A DNA stretch of 64,000 nucleotides from Paenibacillus thalictri (GTDB lineage Bacteria > Bacillota > Bacilli > Paenibacillales > NBRC-103111), in assembly GCF_004307995.1 (NCBI RefSeq), contig NZ_SIRE01000010.1, positions 239,570-303,569 on the forward strand, read 5' to 3'. Positions 51,893 through 60,076 of this stretch are shown piece by piece. The number at the start of each line of letters is the position of its first letter. The first letter of the stretch is position 1. The notes below the pieces were generated by a model. It worked only from the letters and a program-made list of their open reading frames with translations. It did no database searches and had not been told where the DNA came from. Both the position numbers and the translations under genes were made by a program.

Positions 51893-54178
51893 ATGATTGG
51901 TACGCAGTTAGGCGGAAGATACGAGATTTTGGAACGTATCGGCGGCGGCGGCATGGCTCTGGTTTATAAAGGACTAGATATATTATTGCATCGTAAAGTT
52001 GCCGTCAAAGTGTTACGCCAGCAGTACGTGCACGACGAAGAATTCATCCGCAGGTTCCGCCGAGAGGCCCAATCCGCCGCATCGCTTTCTCATCCGAACG
52101 TAGTCAGCATCTACGATGTCGGCCAGGAAGGCGAAATTCATTACATCGTCATGGAATATATCGAAGGGACAACCCTGAACGAGCTGATTAAGGAAAGAGC
52201 GCCGCTGCAGGTCGAGGAAGCGGTTCACTTCGCCTGTCAGATCGGAGATGCGCTCGAACACGCGCACCAGAATCAAATCATTCACCGCGATATTAAACCG
52301 CACAACATATTGATCGGCAAAAACGGACGCGTCAAGGTGACGGACTTCGGTATCGCCCGTGCCGCTACGTCATCTACGATTACGCAAACCGGTTCGGTGG
52401 TCGGCTCCGTCCACTATTTCTCCCCCGAACACGCCAAAGGGACGCCGACGGGCGAGCAGTCGGACTTGTATTCGCTGGGCATCGTGCTGTACCAAATGCT
52501 GACCGGTCGGCTGCCGTTTTTGGGCGAAAGCCCGATCAGCGTTGCGCTCAAGCATTTGCAGGAGGATGTGGAGGAGCCCCGCAAGGTCAATCCGCTCATT
52601 CCGCAAAGCGTGGAAAACATTATTTTAAGGGCGATGCGCAAAAATCCGGCTGAACGGTATCAGACCGCCAGACAGATGCTTGACGACTTGGATACGGCGC
52701 TGCGTCCGGACCGCCGCAACGAGCCGAAAATCTCGTTTCACGACAACGTCTACGACGAAGAGCAAACCCGCGTGATTCCGGCGATCCGCGCGGACCAATA
52801 CCAAGAATCGTCCGATGGCCCGGTCGAAGATGAGGGGGCCGAACCGGCTCCGGTAAAAAAACGCCGCTGGGTTAAGCCGACGGTTTGGGCGGTCATTCTG
52901 ATCGCGCTGATGATCGGCGCCTGGTATTTGGTAGGATTGGCCAAAAGCATTAATGTCATGCCTCCTGACGTTCCGGTGCCTAATGTCGTCAATATGCCGA
53001 TCGATAAAGCGAAAGATGAGCTGGCCAAAGCGCAGCTTGTGCCCGACATCATATTGGAAGCAAACGATAAGGTGGCGAAGGATACCGTCATCAGCCAATC
53101 GCCTTCGAATATGAAGGTGAAGGCAAATTCGAAAGTCGTACTGCATGTCAGCAGCGGCACGGAGAAACAAAAAATGCCGCCGCTCACCGGCTCCAAGCTG
53201 GCCGATGCCAAGCTTGCTTTGATCAATCTGGGCATTAAGGAAGATCGGATCACGACGGATCCGAAGTTTCTTGACGATCCTCCGGACACGATTGTGCAGC
53301 AGACGCCGACAGCCGGCGAAGAGATCGATCCGGCCACGGCTGTAGTGAAACTGACGATCAGCAAGGGCCGCGAATCGTTCCCGATGCCGAATCTTGTCGG
53401 TCTGACCATTGAGGAAGCAAAAAACAAAATTACCGTCAGCAAGCTGAAGCTCGCGTCGGAAGGCATTAGCTACGAAACGAGTTATAAACAGCCAAAAGGC
53501 AAAGTCATCAAGCAGTTCCCTTACGAGTTTAAAGACGACGTATCGGCAGGGGCGGAAATTAAGCTGGTTGTCAGTTCCGGCTTGCCTGAAGATGCCGGGC
53601 AAATGACGGTAAGCGTGCCGGTTAAGCCGGCCAAAGAAGGCAAAACGTCGGAAATTAAACTGATTTTGACCGACGCTCAGTACGATAATTTGGAGTACAA
53701 GACGGTCACGGTCAGCAAACCGGAGAACATTGATGTCAAACTGGTTGTCGCTCCGGATAAAAATGCGGTGATCCAAGTAAAACAAGACGGTACGATCATC
53801 AATATTATAACGACGACCTATCAGGATTACTTGGCGGCGAAAAGCGGCAAACCTGCCGGGAACAATCAGACCCCGCCCGCACAAGGGACAGGCAACGGGA
53901 CAAACAACGGCGCTGCCGGAGGGCAGACGGGCAAACCGAATACCGGCGGCACGGGGACAACGCCAGGCACTAACGGGGGAGCCACACCGGGCGGAACCGG
54001 TACGACTCCCGGCACTAACGGCGGAACCGCACCTAACGGAGGTACAACTACGCCGCCGCCTTCGCAAATCGGACCGGGTGCGAGCGGAACAAACGGCACC
54101 GGAACGCCTCAGCAGGGGGCGACGCCGGCAGCCGGCCAAGGCGGCACTTCTACACAAACCACAGGAGGCAGAAATTAA
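51893..54178 (+). CDS. prkC: PASTA-domain serine/threonine kinase PrkC with long Gly/Thr tail
   Basis: Membrane kinase that senses muropeptides and helps control dormancy exit. The 761 residues consist of a cytoplasmic kinase (about 10-270; IGGGGMALVYKG loop, catalytic Lys in VAVKVL, HRDIKPHNIL, DFG), a charged linker, a membrane helix near 327-346 and three PASTA repeats (about 360-560). After these is a further extracellular module, then a low-complexity Gly, Thr, Asn and Pro tail from about 650. B. subtilis PrkC is shorter, about 650 residues. Overlap with rsgA is one base. Confidence 0.95.
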   Translation: MIGTQLGGRYEILERIGGGGMALVYKGLDILLHRKVAVKVLRQQYVHDEEFIRRFRREAQSAASLSHPNVVSIYDVGQEGEIHYIVMEYIEGTTLNELIKERAPLQVEEAVHFACQIGDALEHAHQNQIIHRDIKPHNILIGKNGRVKVTDFGIARAATSSTITQTGSVVGSVHYFSPEHAKGTPTGEQSDLYSLGIVLYQMLTGRLPFLGESPISVALKHLQEDVEEPRKVNPLIPQSVENIILRAMRKNPAERYQTARQMLDDLDTALRPDRRNEPKISFHDNVYDEEQTRVIPAIRADQYQESSDGPVEDEGAEPAPVKKRRWVKPTVWAVILIALMIGAWYLVGLAKSINVMPPDVPVPNVVNMPIDKAKDELAKAQLVPDIILEANDKVAKDTVISQSPSNMKVKANSKVVLHVSSGTEKQKMPPLTGSKLADAKLALINLGIKEDRITTDPKFLDDPPDTIVQQTPTAGEEIDPATAVVKLTISKGRESFPMPNLVGLTIEEAKNKITVSKLKLASEGISYETSYKQPKGKVIKQFPYEFKDDVSAGAEIKLVVSSGLPEDAGQMTVSVPVKPAKEGKTSEIKLILTDAQYDNLEYKTVTVSKPENIDVKLVVAPDKNAVIQVKQDGTIINIITTTYQDYLAAKSGKPAGNNQTPPAQGTGNGTNNGAAGGQTGKPNTGGTGTTPGTNGGATPGGTGTTPGTNGGTAPNGGTTTPPPSQIGPGASGTNGTGTPQQGATPAAGQGGTSTQTTGGRN

Positions 54179-55110
54179 TGCCAGAAGGTTTGATCATCAA
54201 GGCGTTAAGCGGATATTATTACGTGTTGTCCATGGATCAAGGCGCAGTAGAATCGATTCAATGCCGCGCCCGCGGTATATTTAAGAAAAAAGGAATTACG
54301 CCGCTTGTCGGCGATCGCGTAATCTATGAGCTCACTGAAAACGGCGAAGGCACGGTGGACGAGGTGCTGCCGCGCACCTCGGAGCTGATTCGCCCGCCTG
54401 TGGCCAATGTGGAGCTTGTTGTGCTCGTATTTTCGATCGATGAGCCGGCGCTCAATTTGCAGCTGCTCGACAAATTTTTGGTGCATGCGGAAAACGCGGG
54501 ACTTGATACGATTATTTGCTTGACCAAGTCGGACTTGGTGGAAGATAACACGTCCGAACGGCAAGACGAGGTTTCGCCCTCTGGCGGAGAGCTTATGCTG
54601 CCGGACGTCGTGAAGCTTTACGAAAACATCGGTTATCAGGTCGTTGTCACAAGCTCCAAGCAAGGTGAAGGCATAGAAGCGATTTTTGACCGGCTTGCCG
54701 GCTCGATCAGCGTGTTCGCCGGGCAGTCCGGCGTCGGCAAATCGTCGCTGCTGAATGCGATGGTGCCGGGTCTTACGCTGGAGACCAACGCAATCAGCAA
54801 CAAGCTGGGCCGCGGCAAACATACGACCCGGCATGTCGAGCTGATCCGGCTGCATAACGGCGGTTTGGTCGCCGACACGCCGGGGTTCAGCCAGCTCGAT
54901 TTTATCGAGATCGAAGTGGAGCATCTCGGCTCCTGTTTTGCCGAATTTGCGTCTTATGCAGCAAATTGCAAATTCAGAGGTTGTCTGCATTTGCATGAGC
55001 CCGAATGCAAGGTCATTGAGGCCCGGGATAAGGGGGAAATCGCCCCGTCCCGTTATGAGCATTATTTGCAGTTTCTAGGGGAGATGAAAGACCGGAAGAG
55101 GAGGTATTGA
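54178..55110 (+). CDS. rsgA: Ribosome small subunit-dependent GTPase A
   Basis: Circularly permuted GTPase of 310 residues acting in late 30S maturation (CpgA/YloQ in Bacillus). OB fold at the N-terminus, then TKSDLV (G4), SSKQGEG (G5), [12 protein letters not shown] (G1), ADTPGFSQL (G3), and a C-terminal zinc site with Cys-His-Cys ([16 protein letters not shown]). The start codon overlaps the prkC stop TAA by one base. It precedes rpe by 1 base. In Bacillus it is part of a PrkC-linked operon. Confidence 0.96.
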   Translation: MPEGLIIKALSGYYYVLSMDQGAVESIQCRARGIFKKKGITPLVGDRVIYELTENGEGTVDEVLPRTSELIRPPVANVELVVLVFSIDEPALNLQLLDKFLVHAENAGLDTIICLTKSDLVEDNTSERQDEVSPSGGELMLPDVVKLYENIGYQVVVTSSKQGEGIEAIFDRLAGSISVFAGQSGVGKSSLLNAMVPGLTLETNAISNKLGRGKHTTRHVELIRLHNGGLVADTPGFSQLDFIEIEVEHLGSCFAEFASYAANCKFRGCLHLHEPECKVIEARDKGEIAPSRYEHYLQFLGEMKDRKRRY

Positions 55111-55111
55111 T

Positions 55112-55780
55112 ATGTTGAAAATTGCTCCATCGATTTTATCTGCGGATTTTGCCAAATTAGGGGACGACATTGCGGATGTCGAGCGAGGGGGCGCGGACTG
55201 GATTCACGTCGATGTGATGGACGGTCATTTTGTCCCGAACATTACGATCGGCCCGCTGGTGGTTGAATCGATCCGCCCCCGTACCGCGCTTCCGCTTGAT
55301 GTGCATTTGATGATTGAAAATCCGGACCGTTACATTCCGGCATTTGCCAGCGCCGGTGCCGATTTGATATCCGTGCATGTGGAGGCTTGTACGCACCTGC
55401 ACCGCACCTTATATTTGATTAAAGAGCAAGGCAAACAGGCCGGAGTTGTGCTGAATCCGGCTACTCCACTGGAGACATTGGATTTTGTTCCTGACGAGGC
55501 GCTTGATCTTGTCCTGATCATGACCGTAAATCCCGGGTTTGGCGGGCAGAAGTTTATTTCCTCGATGCTGCCCAAAATCGCCAGACTGCGCAAGATGCTT
55601 GACGAGCGCGGGCTGCAGCGTGTCGATATCGAGGTGGATGGCGGCGTTAACGAAGAGACGGCCAAGCTTGTCGCCGCTGCCGGCGCCAACGTGCTGGTAG
55701 CCGGCAATGCCGTATTCGGGCAGGAAGACCGCGCAGAGGCCATTCGCAAGATCCGGCAGTCCGGCGGGGGGTTCATTTGA
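55112..55780 (+). CDS. rpe: Ribulose-phosphate 3-epimerase
   Basis: Pentose phosphate pathway enzyme of 222 residues interconverting ribulose-5- and xylulose-5-phosphate. Motifs include [32 protein letters not shown] with the metal His and Asp, [21 protein letters not shown], and [19 protein letters not shown] lies 6 bases before the ATG. Its stop overlaps the next start (TTGA). Confidence 0.97.
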   Translation: MLKIAPSILSADFAKLGDDIADVERGGADWIHVDVMDGHFVPNITIGPLVVESIRPRTALPLDVHLMIENPDRYIPAFASAGADLISVHVEACTHLHRTLYLIKEQGKQAGVVLNPATPLETLDFVPDEALDLVLIMTVNPGFGGQKFISSMLPKIARLRKMLDERGLQRVDIEVDGGVNEETAKLVAAAGANVLVAGNAVFGQEDRAEAIRKIRQSGGGFI

Positions 55781-56037
55781 GAACGCTTGGCATCATCGCT
55801 TTTAGCGTCGCTTGCGCCCTGCTGCTGACCTTATTTTCGCACATCCAAGATATGATGAAATATATTTTCTCATTAGGCGCGTTGTACGCCGGCATTCAGT
55901 TTTTCAGACGGTATGATACCAAGGGCGCCCGGATCGTTTTTGTTATATTATCCATTGTACTTTATTTTGTTTTTACATTGATCTACGCTTTTTATATGTT
56001 CGCCAAAACCGGGGAAATTCCAAATGCCGGGATGTAA
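55777..56037 (+). CDS. Small membrane protein of unknown function
   Basis: The 86-residue product has three or so hydrophobic segments ([36 protein letters not shown] and [20 protein letters not shown]). The start is TTG at 55777, fused to the rpe stop as TTGA, with GGCGGGGGG 5 bases upstream, so it should be translated after rpe by coupling. In B. subtilis the position between rpe and spoVM is taken by thiN, which is missing here. I do not recognise the family. Confidence 0.7.
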   Translation: MRTLGIIAFSVACALLLTLFSHIQDMMKYIFSLGALYAGIQFFRRYDTKGARIVFVILSIVLYFVFTLIYAFYMFAKTGEIPNAGM

Positions 56038-56115
56038 CCGCAAGGGTTTTGGACAGCCGTGCGCGTAAGTCCGGCGCAAAAATATGAATACGGCGCGTTC
56101 ACGCCGCATAAGAAT

Positions 56116-56152
56116 GGTTACAAGAGCAAAACCGCTCCTGTAACCTTTTTTT
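56116..56152 (+). terminator. Terminator of the rpe operon
   Basis: GGTTACA-GAGC and GCTC-TGTAACC arms with single mismatched bases, followed by TTTTTTT. It closes the long coaBC-to-rpe unit. Confidence 0.85.
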
Positions 56153-56424
56153 CGTCGGAAAGCTGAAGTTCATTCAAGCGCTTAAGGTGTGCGAGCGCAA
56201 CTTTCTGCCGGAAGAAAAACTTCCGCTAACCGCGGTCGCTCATCATTCGTAAAAACGGGGTGGATGTTTTTCTGATGCCGGTTTTTGGGGCTGAGGGTGC
56301 GAGCGGATCTGGCACGTTTTGGGGAAACGCGGAATACAATAAAGTATCTTGAGTGAAGATGGTCTTGCGTGTGTAAGCGATAATTCGGGAAGATGACATC
56401 TTCGTCAGTTAAGGAGGGGTAGGC
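56153..56424 (+). other. Intergenic region before spoVM
   Basis: About 270 bases with no recognised gene. AATACAAT (56333-56340) resembles a sigma-E -10 octamer, but I could not find a fitting -35. A perfect inverted repeat GAAGATGACATCTTC (56389-56403) lies 7 bases before the spoVM ribosome binding site and may be an operator or an RNA hairpin. Confidence 0.4.
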
Positions 56425-56505
56425 ATGAAATTTTACACGATCAAGCTGCCTAAGTTTTTGGGTGGGTTTGTGAAAGCCGTACTTAACACGTTCAGTAAAA
56501 CCTGA
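56425..56505 (+). CDS. spoVM: Stage V sporulation protein M (26-residue peptide)
   Basis: Amphipathic peptide that senses convex membrane curvature of the forespore and anchors the SpoIVA coat base. The peptide starts MKFYTIKLPKFLGGFVKAVL and ends NTFSKT. It matches B. subtilis SpoVM almost exactly in the first 14 residues, with a conserved Pro9, and has the same 26-residue length. AAGGAGGGG stands 4-5 bases before the ATG. A strong terminator follows. Its position between rpe and rpmB agrees with Bacillus. Confidence 0.96.
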   Translation: MKFYTIKLPKFLGGFVKAVLNTFSKT

Positions 56506-56538
56506 GCCCGGTCGCCTAAATACTTAAGCGCAATGTAA

Positions 56539-56570
56539 AAAAAGCACCTGAACGAGCAGGTGCTTTTTGT
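56539..56570. terminator. Bidirectional terminator between spoVM and rpmB
   Basis: AAAAGCACCTG and CAGGTGCTTTT arms around AACGAG. T-runs on both strands end spoVM (plus) and rpmB (minus). Confidence 0.88.
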
Positions 56571-56585
56571 CTATCCATTTGTTCA

Positions 56586-56774
56586 TTATACGCGAGTCAC
56601 TTTGCCGGACTTCAGCGCTTTAGCGCTAACATAAACGCGCTTTGGTTTGCCGTCTACAAGAATGCGAACCTTCTGAACGTTAACACCCCAAGAGCGCTTC
56701 GCTTTGTTATTGGCGTGCGATACGTGGTTGCCAGTGGCAGGTTTCTTTCCGGTAATAAAGCATTTGCGGGACAT
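56586..56774 (-). CDS. rpmB: 50S ribosomal protein L28
   Basis: Large-subunit protein of 62 residues. [20 protein letters not shown], the Trp at [11 protein letters not shown] and the [13 protein letters not shown] end are typical. It lacks the usual zinc Cys quartet, keeping a single N-terminal Cys. AAGGAGGTG lies 6 bases before the ATG. As in B. subtilis it lies opposite to its neighbours, between spoVM and the Asp23 gene. Confidence 0.97.
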   Translation of the reverse strand: MSRKCFITGKKPATGNHVSHANNKAKRSWGVNVQKVRILVDGKPKRVYVSAKALKSGKVTRV

Positions 56775-56890
56775 GAGCTACACCTCCTTATAAAGACCGA
56801 ACAAGCATGAACGGAGTTCTATTGTGGCAAACTTCATCTGTATTTACGGTCTGCATACAATATTTCCAGTCCTGTAAAACACACTATAAT

Positions 56891-56920
56891 ATAATAGCAT
56901 AGTGTGAATCGCCGCGTCAA
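56891..56920 (-). promoter_or_regulatory. Probable promoter of rpmB
   Basis: On the minus strand TTGACG (56915-56920) and TATTAT (56891-56896), 18 bases apart. A palindromic ACACTATAATATAATAGCATAGTGT overlaps the -10; only its outer arms CACTAT/ATAGTG pair. The leader is about 110 bases. Confidence 0.5.
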
Positions 56921-57041
56921 TTAACAAGTCCCGGCCTGATCTTATTTATTTCTTGTTGCGGTTATAGTAAAATGGTTTCAACTAAGACTGAGCTTGCGCG
57001 GTTTGCTTTTTACCGTTAAAGCTCTTTAGGAGATGCGAACT

Positions 57042-57398
57042 ATGCCAATCGAACTTTCTGGAGAACTTGGAACTATATCGATCACCCATGAGGTAATTGC
57101 AAATCTGGCCGGCGCCGCCGCAATGGAATGTTACGGTTTGGTGGGCATGGTATCCCGAAACCAATTGATGGACGGAATCGCCGAGCTGATCCGCAAGGAG
57201 AATTTAAGCCGCGGTGTGGAAATTCGCATGGAACGCGATGCGATTTCCGTCGATCTGTATATCGTGGTCAGCTACGGTGTCAAAATATCGGAAGTAGCCA
57301 GCAACGTCCAGTCCAGAGTGAAATATATTTTGCGGGAAAACACCGGGCTGGAAATTTCGGAAGTGAACGTATTTATACAGGATGTCAGGGTGTCCTAA
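57042..57398 (+). CDS. yloU: Asp23/Gls24 family protein (YloU-like, copy 2)
   Basis: Protein of 118 residues with family blocks LGTISITHEVIANLAGAAAM, GVEIRMERDAISVDLYIVVSYG and LRENTGLEISEVNVFIQDV. Its place directly before fakA matches B. subtilis yloU. In Streptococcus and Staphylococcus similar genes are linked to envelope stress. ATG 57042 is preferred over the in-frame ATG 57033, because AGGAG lies 9 bases before it and adjoins the other. It is related to the copy at 14331-14720. Confidence 0.92.
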   Translation: MPIELSGELGTISITHEVIANLAGAAAMECYGLVGMVSRNQLMDGIAELIRKENLSRGVEIRMERDAISVDLYIVVSYGVKISEVASNVQSRVKYILRENTGLEISEVNVFIQDVRVS

Positions 57399-57438
57399 AG
57401 GCAAATTGGCTGCCGTTTGAAAAGGAAGGAGAATGGGC

Positions 57439-59208
57439 TTGAGTAAGCGCTTAAATCAGATAGATGGCAATATCTTTTTTCATATGGTGGCGTCAGGCGC
57501 ACAACATTTGAAAACCAACGTAGAGAAGGTCAACGCATTAAACGTGTTTCCCGTTCCGGATGGAGATACGGGCACCAATATGAATTTAACCATCATGTCA
57601 GGCGTGGAAGAGCTCAATCGAAGACGTTCCGGGCATATCGGAAGCAGTGCCGAGGCGTTCGCCAAGGGGTTGCTGATGGGTGCGCGCGGTAATTCCGGCG
57701 TTATTTTGTCCCAGCTGTTTCGCGGTTTTGCCAAAGCGGTGCAAGGCAAACACGAGATCGATTCACAGCAGTTTGCGGCGGCGCTGCAGATGGGTGTCGA
57801 CATGGCTTACAAAGCGCATGCGCGGCCGGTCGAAGGAACAATCCTGACGGTTTCCCGCGAAGCGGCGAAACATGCGGGGACCGTATCCAGACGTGTGCAC
57901 GACGTGCCGCAGCTGATGAAGGAAACGGTGCGAAAAGGTTATGAGGCGCTTGCGAGAACCCCCGATTATTTGCCTGTGCTTAAGCAGGTCGGAGTAGTTG
58001 ATGCCGGTGGACAAGGGCTGATGTTTATATACGAAGGTTTTATGGCCGCTTTGGACGGCGATCCGGAGTTATGGGCGGCTACCGACACGGCGGATACGGG
58101 GCGGCTATCCGGGAGCGTGGCGCCCGCTGCCGCGGTAGGGTCAAGCTCTCCGCTGCCGGGACATCCGCGGCGGGTGCAGGCGATGCTGGCTACCGCAGAT
58201 ATCGAGATGGGCTACTGTACCGAATTTATGATTCAGCTGGCGCCGGGTAAATCAAAGGGGCCGGCGTTTGACGAGGAGCGCCTGCGGGCGCAGCTGCTGG
58301 AACACGGCGATTCGCTGCTGGTAGTGGCCGATGACGACTTGGTCAAAATCCATATTCATGCCGAATATCCGGGCAATGTGATGAATCTCGCAATGCAATA
58401 TGGCGAGCTGACGCGCATTAAGATTGAAAATATGCGCGAGCAGCATACGCATATTTTGCGGGAGGAAGCGCAAGAACACGATGCGGAGATCGACGTGGCG
58501 CCGGAAGTTACCTTCGTGCATGCCGGGCTTTCGGGGCAGGCAACACGCAAGCCGTTCGGATTTGTGGCGGTATCGGCCGGCCAAGGGATTTCCGAGATGT
58601 TCCGCAGTCTTGGCGTCGATGAGGTTATGCTTGGCGGACAAACGATGAATCCGAGCACGGAGGACATTGCCGGTGCGGTGGGCCGCGTTGCGGCGGATAC
58701 GGTGTTTGTTTTGCCAAATAATTCGAATATCGTGATGGCTGCGGGACAAGTGAAAGACGTGATTTCAGACAAAACGGTAATCGTCATTCCTTCAAAATCG
58801 ATTCCGCAGGGAATTGCCGCCGTACTTCGATTTCAGGAACAATCGTCCTCCGAAACGAATGCCGAACAGATGCAACAAGCCATGAGCCGGGTACGCTCGG
58901 GTCAAGTGACCACCGCGGTGCGGGACACACAGCTTGATGGCATCGAGATCAAGCAAGGCGATTATATCGGTTTGCTCGACGGTCGTATTGTGGCCGCACA
59001 CCCGGATTTGCTTGAGACGTGCGGGCTGCTATTGGAAGAGCTGATGGCAGACGGCGCAGAGGTCATCGATGTGTACACGGGGGAAGACGCCCGGGAAGAT
59101 CATAATGATCGCTTGGCCGAGCTGATCGGGGAGCGGTTCCCGGATGCGGAGCTGCAGCTTCACGAAGGCGGGCAACCGCTGTATCCTTATATTTTTTCGG
59201 CAGAGTGA
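57439..59208 (+). CDS. fakA: Fatty acid kinase subunit A (DAK2-type)
   Basis: ATP-binding kinase of about 589 residues (YloV) that phosphorylates exogenous fatty acids held by a FakB (DegV) protein. N-terminal DhaL domain: VFPVPDGDTGTNMNLT with the metal Asp, and LLMGARGNSGVILSQLFRGF. The middle domain and C-terminal YloV domain follow (VVADDDLVKIHIHAE; FVLPNNSNIVMAA). The TTG at 57439 is chosen because AAGGAAGGAG is 8 bases before it; ATG 57433 lies 2 bases from that site. The adjacent DegV gene is a likely partner. Confidence 0.94.
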   Translation: MSKRLNQIDGNIFFHMVASGAQHLKTNVEKVNALNVFPVPDGDTGTNMNLTIMSGVEELNRRRSGHIGSSAEAFAKGLLMGARGNSGVILSQLFRGFAKAVQGKHEIDSQQFAAALQMGVDMAYKAHARPVEGTILTVSREAAKHAGTVSRRVHDVPQLMKETVRKGYEALARTPDYLPVLKQVGVVDAGGQGLMFIYEGFMAALDGDPELWAATDTADTGRLSGSVAPAAAVGSSSPLPGHPRRVQAMLATADIEMGYCTEFMIQLAPGKSKGPAFDEERLRAQLLEHGDSLLVVADDDLVKIHIHAEYPGNVMNLAMQYGELTRIKIENMREQHTHILREEAQEHDAEIDVAPEVTFVHAGLSGQATRKPFGFVAVSAGQGISEMFRSLGVDEVMLGGQTMNPSTEDIAGAVGRVAADTVFVLPNNSNIVMAAGQVKDVISDKTVIVIPSKSIPQGIAAVLRFQEQSSSETNAEQMQQAMSRVRSGQVTTAVRDTQLDGIEIKQGDYIGLLDGRIVAAHPDLLETCGLLLEELMADGAEVIDVYTGEDAREDHNDRLAELIGERFPDAELQLHEGGQPLYPYIFSAE

Positions 59209-59218
59209 GGTGAGCGTA

Positions 59219-60073
59219 TTGGCTAAAATCAAGCTTGTGACAGACAGCACGGCGGATATTCCGCCGGAGGTGCGGGCCGAGCTGGGCATTGAAATGGTGC
59301 CGCTTAAGGTGCATTTCGGGCACGAAACGTACCGCGACGGGGTCGACTTGACGCCTCAGCAGTTTTTTGAAAAGCTGGCGGCTTCGTCAGCGCTGCCCAC
59401 CACTTCTCAACCGTCGCCGGCTGAGTTTGCGGAGTTGTATGGCAGATTGTCCCAGGATGAAGAGACGGAGATTATTTCGGTGCATCTGTCGTCGCTGCTG
59501 AGCGGTACGTTTCAGACGGCGCAAATGTCGAAATCGCTCTTGGAGCGGCATGAGCATATTACGGTGGTGGACTCGCGTTCCGCTTCGTACGGGATCGGCA
59601 TGCTTGTTGTAGCAGCGGCGAAAGCCGCCCAAGAAGGCAAGTCGAAAGAAGAGTGCCTGCGGCTGATTGAGGACATGCGGAAGCAAATGTCGATTTATTT
59701 TCTTGTGGATACGCTGGAATATTTGCAAAAGGGCGGACGCATCGGCAAAGCGGCGGCGCTTGTCGGTTCGCTTCTTAACATCAAGCCGATTTTGTCCATC
59801 AATAGCGCCGGCGAGGTGTATTCGGCCGATAAAGTAAGGGGCCAGAAAAAGGCGATGGCGCGGATCATCGAGTTGATCCAAAGCGATGTCGCCGGCAGGC
59901 CGATTCACCTGACGGTCGCTCACGCCAACAATTTGGAGCATGCGCAGCAGTTTTACGAAGTGCTGCGCGGCCATCTGGACATTCAGCATATGCAGTATAC
60001 GAGCATTGGACCGGTCATCGGCACGCATGCCGGCCCGTCAGCGGTAGCGGCGTTTGTCGTTCCGGCGGTCTAA
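59219..60073 (+). CDS. DegV family fatty acid-binding protein (FakB-like)
   Basis: Protein of 284 residues that should bind a fatty acid and present it to FakA. KLVTDSTADIPPEV at the start, TTSQPSPAEFAELY, VHLSSLLSGTFQTAQMS, VVDSRSASYGIGMLVV, and YLQKGGRIGKAAALVG are family blocks; the Ser in the TSQPSP part and the Arg/Gly loop contact the carboxylate in known FakB structures. The TTG at 59219 has GAGGTGA 5 bases upstream. It replaces the serine dehydratase genes found here in B. subtilis and lies 10 bases after fakA. Confidence 0.9.
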   Translation: MAKIKLVTDSTADIPPEVRAELGIEMVPLKVHFGHETYRDGVDLTPQQFFEKLAASSALPTTSQPSPAEFAELYGRLSQDEETEIISVHLSSLLSGTFQTAQMSKSLLERHEHITVVDSRSASYGIGMLVVAAAKAAQEGKSKEECLRLIEDMRKQMSIYFLVDTLEYLQKGGRIGKAAALVGSLLNIKPILSINSAGEVYSADKVRGQKKAMARIIELIQSDVAGRPIHLTVAHANNLEHAQQFYEVLRGHLDIQHMQYTSIGPVIGTHAGPSAVAAFVVPAV

Positions 60074-60076
60074 AGC

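Noticed and set aside
52625..54157. A 510-codon antisense frame opposite prkC
   Set aside because: Caused by the codon bias of prkC; Arg-rich low-quality product with no motif, fully inside a clear gene.
56333..56340. sigma-E promoter for spoVM based on AATACAAT
   Set aside because: No -35 element at the proper distance; only the -10-like octamer is present, so it is not listed as a promoter.
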